Below, piece after piece: positions 1 through 8,245 of a stretch of DNA of 64,000 nt. Location: the NCBI RefSeq assembly GCF_000010725.1, contig NC_013860.1, forward strand, positions 186,001 through 250,000. The letters are read 5' to 3'. Position numbers and translations under genes: made by a program. Position 1 is the stretch's first letter. Every line of letters starts with the position of its first letter. The notes beneath the pieces were generated by a model, which had not been told where the DNA came from, made no database searches, and worked only from the letters and a program-made list of their open reading frames with translations. Origin of the DNA: Azospirillum sp. B510. Its GTDB lineage: Bacteria; Pseudomonadota; Alphaproteobacteria; Azospirillales; Azospirillaceae.

Positions 1-2
1 AG

Positions 3-244
3 CTCGAATTCCAGTTGGAGGAGGCGCAGGCAAGCGTCGGCGAGGACGATCTGGCGGCGGAACAGGTGGCCGAGGCGACCGGCGCGGCCCGCATCACCCG
101 CAAGGCGCCGTCGCGCAAGCCGTTCCCGGCGCACCTGCCGCGCGAGCGCGTCGTGATCCCGGCGCCGGCGGTGTGCCCATGCTGCGGCTCGACCCGGCTG
201 TGCAAGCTGGGTGAAAGCGTGACCGAGACGGCCGAGCGCATTCC
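3..244 (+). pseudogene. tnpC: IS66 transposase TnpC, N-terminal part (disrupted)
   Basis: This is the N-terminal portion of an IS66-type DDE transposase. The frame is open to the window edge, so the true start lies upstream. It shows the Cys-rich zinc-binding motif CPCCGSTRLCKLGE followed by SVTETAERIP, which is the usual IS66 zinc finger and start of the next segment. The frame is then broken by the left end of the inserted IS21-type element; the 3' residues read into the insertion are not part of the protein. The continuation is at 2860-4049 on the same strand. The gene is inactive as it stands. Confidence 0.85.
239..244 (+). repeat. Target-site duplication, left copy
   Basis: CATTCC at 239-244 is repeated at 2854-2859, immediately outside the two ends of the IS21-type element. 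It marks a 6-bp staggered insertion into IS66 tnpC. Confidence 0.85.
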
Positions 245-396
245 TGCGTATTTCGGCGAATTCGCCCAGGCGTTTCGGTTGAAAGCGCCCACCGTTTCGG
301 CGAAAGCGCCCACCCGAATTGCAAGCTGGTGGGAGCCGGGGCCGAACCCTGGATTTACGTTATGAAGGTTGTGGGTTTGGTTGCCAAGCACCGGCC

Positions 397-1152
397 TTAG
401 GTGTCGGGGGTTTCGCTGGCGGCATCGGCCTTGGTGCGGCGCATGGAGTCGCCATGCAGGTCGATGCGGTAGGCCCGATGCACGAGGCGGTCGAGGATGG
501 CGTCGGCGTAGGTGGCATCGCCGATGAGCCGATGCCAGTTGGCCACGGGAACTTGGGTGGCCAGCATGGTTGCGGCCCGGTCGTGGCGGTCATCGATCAC
601 CTCCATCAGGTCCAGGCGCTGAGGCGCGGTCAGCTCGGTCATCGCCCAGTCATCCAGGATCAGCAGGTCGAGCCGGGCGATCCGTCGCAGCAGCCGGGCG
701 AGCGAACCGTCCAGGCGGGCGGTGGCCAGATCGTCCAGCAGGCGGGTCAGCCGGGTGTAGAGTACGCTGTGGCCTTCCCGCGCCGCCTGGTTGCCGAGTG
801 CACAGGCCAGCCAGGTCTTGCCGATCCCGGTCGGGCCGGTGATCAGAACCGGCCGGTTCTCCTTCACCCAGCGCCCGGTGGCCAGCTCGCGCACAACACC
901 GCGATCGAGCCCACGCGGGGTGCGCAGGTCGAGGTCCTCCAGGCAGGCCGTCTGGCGCAGCCGGGCACGTTTCAGTCGGCTGGCGAGTGCGGTGTTGGCG
1001 CGCTCTGCCGCTTCCCGCTCGATCAGCGTGCCCAACTGCTCGTCGAAGGCCAGTTGGCCGCGATCGGGCAGGCGTTCCAGCGCCTCCAACCCCTTGGCCA
1101 TGCCGTACAGCCGCAACTGGCGCAGCCGCTCGTGGTTGACGTGCTTCATCAT
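397..1152 (-). CDS. istB: IS21 helper ATPase IstB
   Basis: IstB is the AAA+ ATPase that helps the IstA transposase select and engage target DNA. The product is about 251 residues, the family's normal size. It has the IstB-type N-terminus (HERLRQLRLYGMAKGLEAL), a Walker A motif GPTGIGKT near residue 100 and a Walker B LLILDD followed by the usual sensor region. I chose the start at 1152 (tandem Met codons) because a GGAG ribosome-binding site precedes it; a longer frame exists upstream but would overlap istA. It begins 10 bases after the istA stop, so the two are co-transcribed. Confidence 0.92.
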   Translation of the reverse strand: MMKHVNHERLRQLRLYGMAKGLEALERLPDRGQLAFDEQLGTLIEREAAERANTALASRLKRARLRQTACLEDLDLRTPRGLDRGVVRELATGRWVKENRPVLITGPTGIGKTWLACALGNQAAREGHSVLYTRLTRLLDDLATARLDGSLARLLRRIARLDLLILDDWAMTELTAPQRLDLMEVIDDRHDRAATMLATQVPVANWHRLIGDATYADAILDRLVHRAYRIDLHGDSMRRTKADAASETPDT

Positions 1153-1162
1153 CGTATCTCCG

Positions 1163-2677
1163 TCAGTGATAGTAGGAAGGGCCGCGCAGATTGGTGTGCT
1201 CGCCGGCACCGGCCGCGTCCGCCGTTGTGGCCGGGGGAGCGGTCAACCAGCGCTGGACGTAGCGGTAGGATCCGACGTTGGCCTCCAGCGCCGCCTGGCA
1301 GGCTTGCTCCAGCCGGCTGGTGCCGTGGGTGGCCGCCAAGCGGATCAGGCCGATCCCGGCCCGCACCGCCTGTTCGGGGTGATCGGCGCCGGCCAGGATG
1401 CGTTCGAACAGCAGCGCGGCGGCCGGGCCGATGGCGGCCAGTTCGGTCTGGATGGCATCGGGGGTGAAGCGGGCGACGGCCCGGTGGTTGGCGGGGCGAT
1501 GGGCGTCCAGCGTCACGGTGGCGCCGTCCTGCCGGCGGACATGGCAGGCCATCCGCTTGCCGCGCAGGAAGACGCTGATCACGCCGGCGGTGCTGTGCAC
1601 GTCGACCGTCTTGCCGATCAGCGTGTGGGGCACCGAGTAGACGCCGCCGTCGAGAGCGAGATGATAGTCGGGCGGGACCTTGTGGCGCGCCCAGGTGCCC
1701 GGCACGAAGCGGTCCGGCGGCAAGGGGCGCAGGGTCGGCTGCTCCTCGGCGGCGAACAGGCCGGCGCGCGTGTCCTGCGGCCGGCGGCTCAAGGGAGCGG
1801 CATTGAGGGTGGCCAGCTTGTCGCGCAAGGCCGCGTTGGCGGCGTCCAGCGTGGCGAAGGGCGTATCGCGCAGCGGGGCCAGCACCCGCCGCTCGACCTG
1901 CTGCACGCCGTTCTCGGCGCTGGGCTTGTCGCGCGGGCGCCGCACCCGGGCCGGCAGGACGGCGGTGCGGTAGTGCCGGGCGAGATCGTGATAAGCCGGG
2001 TTGATCGCCGGATCGTAGAAGGAGGCGTGGCTGACGCCGACCTTGAGGTTATCCGGCACCAGCTTGCCCGGCACGCCGCCCAGATGTTCGAACAGCCGGG
2101 TGTGGGAGGCCAGCCACTCCTCCGCCTGCTGGGTCCAGGTCGCCTCGGCATAGACGTAGCCCGAATACGGCAGGCAGGCGACAAACACCTGGGCCTGCCG
2201 CGCCTCAGCGCCGAGCCCGACGGTCAGCGTCATCCCAGCGTAATCAACCTCGATCGCCGCCCCCGGCCGATGTTCCCGGCGCAGACGCGGCTCGGCATGA
2301 GCACCCTGCCATGCCCGGAAATGCTGGACGAATTGGGTGTAGCGATAGCCGCCGGGATGGACCTCCAGGTATTCCTCCCACAGCAGCCGCAGCGTTACGC
2401 CACGGCGGCCGAGTTCCCGGCTGATGTGCCGCCAGTCGGGCACCGGGCGCGCCGACGTGACCGGAGGCGGGAACAGCCGCTCCTCCAGCTCGACGTCCGT
2501 CCAGCCCAGCACATCCGCGTACTGCAGCCCGGAGGCCCGTAGCCGCTCCAGGTAATCGCGCACGGTGCTGCGCGGCAGCCGGCAGGCATCGGCAATCTGC
2601 CGTTGGCTGGCGCCAAACTCATCCCGCAGACGAAGGACTTCTCTGATCCGCCGCATGTCCGACCTCGCTCGGGGCAT
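1163..2677 (-). CDS. istA: IS21 transposase IstA
   Basis: IstA is the DDE transposase of IS21-type elements. The product is about 504 residues. It has an N-terminal helix-turn-helix (REVLRLRDEFGASQRQIADACRL region), then the integrase core. The core includes IEVDYAGMTL (first catalytic Asp), a second Asp in KLVPDNLKVGV and the Glu in DKPSAENGVQQVERR. The C-terminus is the IS21-type beta-rich domain. The start at 2677 is chosen because a perfect AAGGAGG Shine-Dalgarno lies 6 bases upstream. It is complete and presumably functional. Confidence 0.93.
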   Translation of the reverse strand: MPRARSDMRRIREVLRLRDEFGASQRQIADACRLPRSTVRDYLERLRASGLQYADVLGWTDVELEERLFPPPVTSARPVPDWRHISRELGRRGVTLRLLWEEYLEVHPGGYRYTQFVQHFRAWQGAHAEPRLRREHRPGAAIEVDYAGMTLTVGLGAEARQAQVFVACLPYSGYVYAEATWTQQAEEWLASHTRLFEHLGGVPGKLVPDNLKVGVSHASFYDPAINPAYHDLARHYRTAVLPARVRRPRDKPSAENGVQQVERRVLAPLRDTPFATLDAANAALRDKLATLNAAPLSRRPQDTRAGLFAAEEQPTLRPLPPDRFVPGTWARHKVPPDYHLALDGGVYSVPHTLIGKTVDVHSTAGVISVFLRGKRMACHVRRQDGATVTLDAHRPANHRAVARFTPDAIQTELAAIGPAAALLFERILAGADHPEQAVRAGIGLIRLAATHGTSRLEQACQAALEANVGSYRYVQRWLTAPPATTADAAGAGEHTNLRGPSYYH

Positions 2678-2853
2678 CCCGATCCTCCTTGGCCTGTGCC
2701 GTGGAAAGATCATGGGGATGCCAAAGGCTGGTTCGGACCCCGATACCACCACTCCTACGGGTGGGCGAATTCACCGAAACGGCTGGGCGCTTTCACCGTT
2801 CTGCCCGGGCGCTTTCCGCCGTTCCCGCTGGGTGCTTTCCGCCGAAATATGCA

Positions 2854-2859
2854 CATTCC
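2854..2859 (+). repeat. Target-site duplication, right copy
   Basis: The second copy of CATTCC, matching 239-244, directly abuts the right end of the IS21-type element. Confidence 0.85.
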
Positions 2860-4049
2860 CGCGCGGTGGAAAATCATCCAGACGGTGCGCGAGAAATTCT
2901 CCTGCCGGGACTGCGAGACGATCAGCCAGCCGCCGGCACCGTTCCACACCACGCCGCGCGGCTGGGCGGGGCCGAACCTGCTGGCCACGCTGCTGTTCGA
3001 GAAGTTCGGCCAGCATCAGCCGCTGAACCGCCAGTGCGAGCGCTTCGCCAAGGAGGGCATGGAGATCAGCCTGTCCACCGCGGCCGACCAGGTGGGGGCG
3101 GCCTGCGGCGTGCTGAAGCCGCTGCTCGACCGGCTCGCAGCGCATGTGCTGGCGGCGGAGCGGTTGCACGGCGAGCCCGAAGGGCCAGCGAAGCTACGAC
3201 ACGACCGTGCCGGTGCTGGCGAAGGGCAAGACCGACACCGGCCGCATCTGGGTCTATGTGCGCGACGATCGCCCCTTCGCGGGCGCGGCGGCACCGGCGG
3301 CGCTGTTCCACTACTCCCGCGACCGTGGCGGCGGGCATCCCGAGGCACATCTGGCCGGTTGGGCCGGAGTGCTGCAGGCCGACGCCTATGCCGGATACAA
3401 CCGCCTCTACGACGCGAGCCGCCAGCCGGAGCCCGTGGCCGAGGTCCTGTGTTGGGCGCACGCGCGTCGGAAATTCTTCGAACTCGCCGATATCGCCGCC
3501 AACAAGCGGCGCGGCAAGGGGGCGCCCCCGATTTCTCCGCTGGCGCTGGAGGCGGTGCGGCGCATCGACCCGCTGTTCGACATCGAGCGCGAAGCCCTCG
3601 GGCGCTCGGCAGCCGACCGTCTGGCGGTGCGCACAGAGCTGTCCAAGCCCCAGGTCGAGGAACTGGAAAACTGGATGCGAACGGCCCGGGCCGGGATGTC
3701 GAAGCACGCGCCGGTGGCCAAGGCGATGGACTACATGCTGACCCGCTGGGAAGGCTTCACCCGCTTCCTGCGTGACGGACGGGTCTGCCTGACCAACAAT
3801 GCTGCCGAACGAGCGTTGCGTGGAATCGCCCTTGGCAGGAAGGCATGGCTATTCTGCGGATCGGATCGAGGCGGGCAGCGCGCCGCCGCCATGTACAGCC
3901 TGATCGTGACGGCAAAGATGAACGACATCGATCCCCAGGCGTGGCTGGCCGACGTCCTGGCCCGCATCAACGATCTGCCGCAGACCAAGCTGCACGAACT
4001 GCTGCCCTGGGAATGGAAGCGGCTGCACGAGGCGACCACGGCGATCTGA
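2860..4049 (+). pseudogene. tnpC: IS66 transposase TnpC, C-terminal part with a second frameshift
   Basis: The IS66 frame resumes with RWKIIQTVREKFSCRDCE and runs to about 3174. A 22-base stretch at 3175-3196 then shifts the frame. Deleting those 22 bases restores RLHG-DDTTVPVLAKGK, the usual sequence around the first catalytic Asp. After the shift the frame carries LQADAYAGYNRLY (second Asp), CWAHARRKFFEL and NNAAERALRGIALGRKAWLF (Glu), and ends at 4049. The transposase is therefore dead twice over: once by the IS21-type insertion and once by the 22-base insertion. Confidence 0.85.
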
Positions 4050-4055
4050 GGAACC

Positions 4056-4268
4056 ATGGCCAGAACCCGCAACCTCGTGACCATGGAGCGCGTCGCCGAG
4101 ATCCTCGGCGAGGACGTCGAATGGCTGATCGACATTGCCATCGAGCTGGAGCCGGAGGACGGTTGCCTGGCCGTGTTCGGCCCAGGCGAGCAGTGGTTCC
4201 ATGCCCTGACCGAAGATGGCGTCGAAAGCCTTAAGGAACTCATCCAAATCCACCGAGCAGCACGCTGA
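4056..4268 (+). CDS. Small IS66-associated protein of unknown function
   Basis: This 70-residue acidic protein starts 6 bases after the tnpC stop, with a GAGG ribosome-binding site spanning that stop. It has no transmembrane segment and no catalytic motif I recognise. The tight spacing behind tnpC suggests it is an accessory gene carried by this IS66 element, possibly co-translated with the transposase. Its function is unknown. Confidence 0.6.
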   Translation: MARTRNLVTMERVAEILGEDVEWLIDIAIELEPEDGCLAVFGPGEQWFHALTEDGVESLKELIQIHRAAR

Positions 4269-4421
4269 ACGATTCGATCCGCACCCGCGTCACTCACCGG
4301 ATGCGTACCTCTGTTCCGCTTCAGGACATCGCCGTTCCGGACGAAGTCGTGCAAGTACTGGCGGATCTCCTCTTGGAAGCTGTGGGCGCCCATCTCGACA
4401 TGGAGAACAGGGAGGAGGCCC

Positions 4422-6512
4422 ATGAGCACCAAGATCACCGTTGATCATCTGGGCCGCGGTGCCGCGATCTATGTTCGCCAATCCACACCTGGTCAATTGA
4501 TCAACCACACGGAAAGCCGTCGCCGACAGTATGACTTGGCTGATGCCGCACGGGCGGCTGGGTTCGTCGATGTCATGATCATCGATGAGGACCTTGGCCG
4601 CTCCGGTTCCGGCCTCGAATGCCGTCCTGGCTTTCAGAAGCTGGTGGCGGCGGTCTGCGCCGGCACCGTCGGTGCCGTCTCTTGCATCGAGGCATCGCGG
4701 CTGGCCCGCAACGGCCGGGATTGGCACCACCTCATTGACCTTTGTGCTCTGGCTGGGGCGTTGGTCGTCGACCCAGATGGGGTCTATGATCCAAGGCTGC
4801 TGAACGACCGCCTTCTGCTCGGCCTGAAGGGAACAATGTCGGAGTACGAACTCAGCCTGCTGCGTCAACGCGGCATCGAAGCCCGAGACGGAAAAGCCCG
4901 TAGGGGCGAACTGCGGTTCACGCTACCGCCCGGCTACTGCTGGAACGAGGCCGGACGGATCGAAATCGATCCTGACGCGCGCGTTGCCGGCGCGATCCGG
5001 ATGCTGTTCAGCAAGTTCCGCGAACTGGGCAGCGCCCGCCAAGTTTTTCTCTGGGCGCGCGCCGCCGAGCTGTCACTCCCCGTCGTGCGGCGCAACCTCA
5101 TCGCCTGCAAAATCCTTTGGCAGCCGCCGGCCTACCACACGGTGATCCAGGTCCTGCAGAACCCGATCTATGCCGGCGCCTACGTGTTCGGCCGACGGGG
5201 TAATCGGACTCGCGTTGTCGAGGGTCGGGCTCGGAAGACGAGCGGGCATAAACGAGAGCGCACCGACTGGAATACCCTGCTGCGCGACAACCACGAGGGC
5301 TACATCACCTGGGCCGAGTTCGAGGAGCATCAGCGCATGCTCGAGGAAAATGCCCACATGCAGAAGCGTGCCGCCCGCAAAGCTGGCCGTGGTGGCCGTG
5401 CTCTGTTGACCGGGCTGGTCCGGTGCGGGCACTGCGGTCGCAAGATGCGGGTCTTCTACGGCATGCAGTCGGGGCATGCCCACCGGTACCAATGCCGAGG
5501 TGACGATGCCCATGTCGGTGTCGGTCTGTGCATCGGCATCGGCGGTATTCGTGTCGACCGGGCGGTCGTGGCGCAGATGCTGGAAGCCGTCTCTACCAGA
5601 GCGGTGGAGGCTGCCCTGCTTGCCGCCGACCAGGCGGCTGCGGCGGGGGCGGAAGAGCGGGCAGCGCTGGAGCGCGAGTTGGAGGCGGCCCGCTATGATG
5701 CCTCGTTGGCGGCTCGCCGGTACGACCTCGTGGAGCCGGAAAAGCGCCATGTTGTGAGAGAACTGGAAGCGCGCTGGAATACGGCTCTGGAACGGGTGGC
5801 GCAGATCGAACGTCGGATTGCCGAGGCCGAGGCGCGCTCATCGGCGCGCCCAAGGGTGAACAGGGCGGCTCTTCTGGGGTTGGCTCACGATCTGTCGGCG
5901 GCCTGGAATGCACCGACAGCGGACGCGCGAACTCGGCAACGTCTGACCCGGCTACTCGTGGAGGAGGTGGTGATCGACCTCGACGACACAGCGCACGAGG
6001 CGGTGCTGCGGATCCACTGGGTAGGTGGCCGACACACCGAACTGCGTGTCCCACGGGCCAGGACCGGGCGTCGAGCGAACAAAGCACATCCAGGAGCGGT
6101 GGAGGTCGTGCGCAAGCTGTCCGGGCATTGGCCGGATCATGAGATCTCCGTCACGTTGAACCGCATGAAGTGCCGAAGCGATAACGGAGAGACCTGGACG
6201 ACCGTGAAGGTTCGGTTGTTGCGGGAGCGACTTGGCCTTTCCGATTTCGACCCGACTGTACCCCGTCCCGAGACGCTGACGGCCGACAAGGCAGCGAAGC
6301 GGCTCGGCATCTCGATTCCCTCCGTACACCGCCTTATTCAGCGTGGGATCCTGCCGGCAACGCAGCTTGTCTCATCGGCCCCGTGGCACATTCCCGTGGC
6401 AGCCTTGGACACGGACGCCGTGCGAACGGGCGTGAACGAGATTAAGGCGCGGCGCCCCAAGAACCTCATTGATTATCAAAGAGATGAGACGATGCCGCTG
6501 CCAGGATTGTGA
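4422..6512 (+). CDS. Large serine recombinase
   Basis: This 696-residue site-specific recombinase would cut and rejoin DNA through a serine-phosphoprotein link. The N-terminal resolvase domain has AAIYVRQSTPGQL near residue 14, with the nucleophilic Ser in the RQS motif, then EASRLARNGRDWHHL. A recombinase domain follows (GYCWNEAGRIEIDPD to the VLQNPIYAGAYVFGRR segment). Next come a zinc beta-ribbon (CGHCGRKM...CRGD), a coiled-coil-rich stretch near residues 400-470 and a C-terminal helix-turn-helix-like segment (TADKAAKRLGISIPSVHRLI). It sits between two IS66 remnants of opposite orientation, so it probably belongs to its own integrated element; I could not define attachment sites. It appears intact. 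Confidence 0.9.
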   Translation: MSTKITVDHLGRGAAIYVRQSTPGQLINHTESRRRQYDLADAARAAGFVDVMIIDEDLGRSGSGLECRPGFQKLVAAVCAGTVGAVSCIEASRLARNGRDWHHLIDLCALAGALVVDPDGVYDPRLLNDRLLLGLKGTMSEYELSLLRQRGIEARDGKARRGELRFTLPPGYCWNEAGRIEIDPDARVAGAIRMLFSKFRELGSARQVFLWARAAELSLPVVRRNLIACKILWQPPAYHTVIQVLQNPIYAGAYVFGRRGNRTRVVEGRARKTSGHKRERTDWNTLLRDNHEGYITWAEFEEHQRMLEENAHMQKRAARKAGRGGRALLTGLVRCGHCGRKMRVFYGMQSGHAHRYQCRGDDAHVGVGLCIGIGGIRVDRAVVAQMLEAVSTRAVEAALLAADQAAAAGAEERAALERELEAARYDASLAARRYDLVEPEKRHVVRELEARWNTALERVAQIERRIAEAEARSSARPRVNRAALLGLAHDLSAAWNAPTADARTRQRLTRLLVEEVVIDLDDTAHEAVLRIHWVGGRHTELRVPRARTGRRANKAHPGAVEVVRKLSGHWPDHEISVTLNRMKCRSDNGETWTTVKVRLLRERLGLSDFDPTVPRPETLTADKAAKRLGISIPSVHRLIQRGILPATQLVSSAPWHIPVAALDTDAVRTGVNEIKARRPKNLIDYQRDETMPLPGL

Positions 6513-6525
6513 AAGGAGGGATGCA

Positions 6526-6693
6526 CTATGTCACGCGATTTGGTCGGCGGCCCCGGAACAGGAAGAGATGGCCGGAGTAGGGATCCTTCTTGAGAACCTC
6601 CTGGACCAACAGGGCGAGGCCGTCGAAGCCCTTGCGCATGTCGGTGGCGCCCATCGCCAGATAGACCCGCACCCCGGCGGGGACCGGGATCAT
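6526..6693 (-). pseudogene. tnpB: Truncated IS66 accessory protein TnpB
   Basis: The start [21 protein letters not shown] and the following segment [15 protein letters not shown] are classic IS66 TnpB (the Orf2 family). Only about 50 of the usual 115 or so residues remain before unrelated sequence ends the frame. The start overlaps the tnpA stop as ATGA, the normal IS66 arrangement. Confidence 0.8.
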
Positions 6694-7088
6694 CGGCGCT
6701 CCAGAACGGCGAGGACCCGACGCAGGGCGCCCGCATCGACATGGCGATCGACGCGCAGGCAATGGCCACTGGGCAGCACGATCTCGATGATGCCGGTTCC
6801 GGCAGGCGGAAGGGGCGCCATCTTGTCGTCCGGGATGGACGGCGGGGCGTCGGCGATCCGCACGGGCACGAAGTTCACCGCTGGTTCGGGCGACGGGCTC
6901 GCCTGCCCCTCCTCGATCTGCCGGCGCCAGCGGTACAGCAGGCTGACGTTGAGGCCGTGCCGGCGGGCCACCTCGGAGGCCACCACGCCGGGCCGGAACG
7001 CTTCCGCCACCAAGCCCGCCTTGTCCGCGGCGCTATAAACGCGGCGCTTCTCCGATCCCGTGATCACCTCAACGCGCTGGTAAGTCAT
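6690..7088 (-). CDS. tnpA: IS66 accessory protein TnpA
   Basis: This is a helix-turn-helix protein of IS66 elements (Orf1), needed with TnpB and TnpC for transposition. The product is about 132 residues. [24 protein letters not shown] is followed by the recognition helix region [19 protein letters not shown]. The C-terminal half, with [14 protein letters not shown], is typical of the family. The start at 7088 (MTYQRVEV) is chosen by family similarity; an in-frame ATG at 7100 is an alternative. The gene is intact, but its partners tnpB and tnpC are missing or truncated. Confidence 0.8.
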   Translation of the reverse strand: MTYQRVEVITGSEKRRVYSAADKAGLVAEAFRPGVVASEVARRHGLNVSLLYRWRRQIEEGQASPSPEPAVNFVPVRIADAPPSIPDDKMAPLPPAGTGIIEIVLPSGHCLRVDRHVDAGALRRVLAVLERR

Positions 7089-7258
7089 AAGTATAGCCAT
7101 GGGGCTGGACATAGGACCAAGCCGCGGCCATCCGCGGCGTCCCCACTCAGCCCGCTTCGTCCACTCCCCGCAAGGCGGCCATCGTCGGACGGTTACTCAT
7201 GTTGAACCCAGTCTCTCAAGAAACGGGGCCTCCAGCAAACCCGGTGCGGCTCACCATG

Positions 7259-7290
7259 CCCATCATCACGGAGATCACCGTGATGATGGG
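7259..7290. terminator. Hairpin directly after the flippase-like gene
   Basis: A perfect 13-bp inverted repeat (CCCATCATCACGG and its complement) with a 6-base loop lies 2 bases beyond the stop of the minus-strand gene. There is no clear U-run on either side, so it is a hairpin-type terminator or transcript-protecting stem rather than a textbook intrinsic terminator. Confidence 0.55.
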
Positions 7291-7291
7291 G

Positions 7292-8245
7292 TCAGGTCCG
7301 TCTTTCGCGCAGGACCAACAGGTCAATGGCAATGCCGAAGGCCGCGACCATGATCTGGAAGGCGAAGATGGCCATGGCCAGGGCAAGGGCGCGATCGGCG
7401 GGGACGCCGAAATGCCCGAGCATGCCGACCAGGGAAATCTCGCGCAAGCCAATGCCGCCAACCGTGAGCGGGGCCAGCAGAATCACGGTCAGCACGCCGA
7501 TGATCACGCACCAGATGGCATAGCCGAGATCGATGCCGAGGCCCAAACCGAACAGGACGCTGCCGGAGATGGTCAGGAGCTGCGACAGGATGCTGTAAGC
7601 CAGGCACAAGAACAGCGTGTGCGGTTGCATCGCCTGGGCCCGCCACATGGCGAGGAAATGCGCCAGATGGCACCCCACCCACCCTCGCCAGCCCCGACCA
7701 CCGGGAAACAGGCGCAGCAAGCCGTCTTGAGCGGGCTTCCAGGCCAGGCAGGCGATGGCGGCCGCCAGCCCCGCCAAGGCGGCGACCGTCGGCCACAAGA
7801 GCCCGCTCCCGCCAAGCCGCGCCGGGTCGGCCAGGACACCCGCCAGCATCAAGAGGAGAATGGCGAGCCCGCCAATCAGCTTGTCCAGGAGCACGACGGA
7901 GACGACTCCTCCCGCCTGGCGTCCCTCGCCTTGGCTCAGACGGTAGGCTTTGACCGCCTCGCCGGCGATCTGGCCGGGCAGCAGCAGGGCATAGGCCTGG
8001 GCGATCAATGTATAGGCCAGCAAGGTGCCGACCCGACGGTCCGGCAGCAGGACTCGCAGCTTCACGGCATTCACGCCGTGGGTTGCCGCCAGCAGCGCCA
8101 TGGCCACCAGCGCGTGGGTGGGACGCATGGAGGAGAATTCCTGCAGAACCTCCGCGAGATCGACCCGGCTCAGCAGGAACAGGAGAATGAGGACACTGAC
8201 CACAAGCTTCAGAGGATAGCCCAGAAGGGCCGTGCGCTGCGCCAT
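7292..8245 (-). CDS. Flippase-like / LPG-synthase-type integral membrane protein
   Basis: This 317-residue polytopic membrane protein resembles the lysylphosphatidylglycerol-synthase transmembrane family (YbhN/AglD-type, flippase-like). It has about eight hydrophobic segments, starting LKLVVSVLILLFLLSRVDL. The region LLPGQIAGEAVKAYRLSQ followed by VSVVLLDKLIGGL is characteristic of this family. No catalytic synthetase domain is attached. The start at 8245 is chosen because it overlaps the upstream stop as TGATG, implying translational coupling. In this context it may move a lipid-linked sugar across the membrane, but that is inferred from neighbours. Confidence 0.8.
   Translation of the reverse strand: MAQRTALLGYPLKLVVSVLILLFLLSRVDLAEVLQEFSSMRPTHALVAMALLAATHGVNAVKLRVLLPDRRVGTLLAYTLIAQAYALLLPGQIAGEAVKAYRLSQGEGRQAGGVVSVVLLDKLIGGLAILLLMLAGVLADPARLGGSGLLWPTVAALAGLAAAIACLAWKPAQDGLLRLFPGGRGWRGWVGCHLAHFLAMWRAQAMQPHTLFLCLAYSILSQLLTISGSVLFGLGLGIDLGYAIWCVIIGVLTVILLAPLTVGGIGLREISLVGMLGHFGVPADRALALAMAIFAFQIMVAAFGIAIDLLVLRERRT

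Larger units (their letters stand above)
245..2853 (-). mobile_element. Complete IS21-family insertion sequence (istA-istB)
   Basis: The element is 2,609 bp long. Its ends are inverted copies of TGC(G/A)TATTTCGGCG (245-258 and, reversed, 2840-2853). Both ends also contain several internal copies of a motif like GAAAGCGCCC, the multiple subterminal repeats typical of IS21 elements. It is flanked by the 6-bp duplication CATTCC. The two minus-strand genes, istA and istB, are intact and tightly spaced. Intact genes and a perfect duplication suggest a fairly recent insertion. Confidence 0.92.
1..4268 (+). mobile_element. IS66-family element, 5' truncated by the window edge and interrupted by an IS21-type element
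   Basis: The transposase (TnpC) reading frame runs from the window edge, is broken at 244, resumes at 2854 and ends at 4049, followed by a small accessory ORF. Removing bases 245-2853 plus one copy of the 6-bp duplication restores the frame through the segment AERIPARWKIIQTVREKF, which is typical of IS66 TnpC. I could not find a convincing right terminal repeat between 4269 and 4420, so the right limit is uncertain. Confidence 0.75.
6526..7196 (-). mobile_element. Second IS66 remnant (tnpA, truncated tnpB), opposite orientation
   Basis: The minus strand carries tnpA and the first third of tnpB of an IS66-type element, in opposite orientation to the tnpC copy at 1-4049. A plausible left terminal repeat begins at 7196, reading GTAACCGTCCG on the minus strand. 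The element is cut off about 50 codons into tnpB, close to the end of the serine recombinase gene, so tnpC is missing. Confidence in the exact ends is low. Confidence 0.65.
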
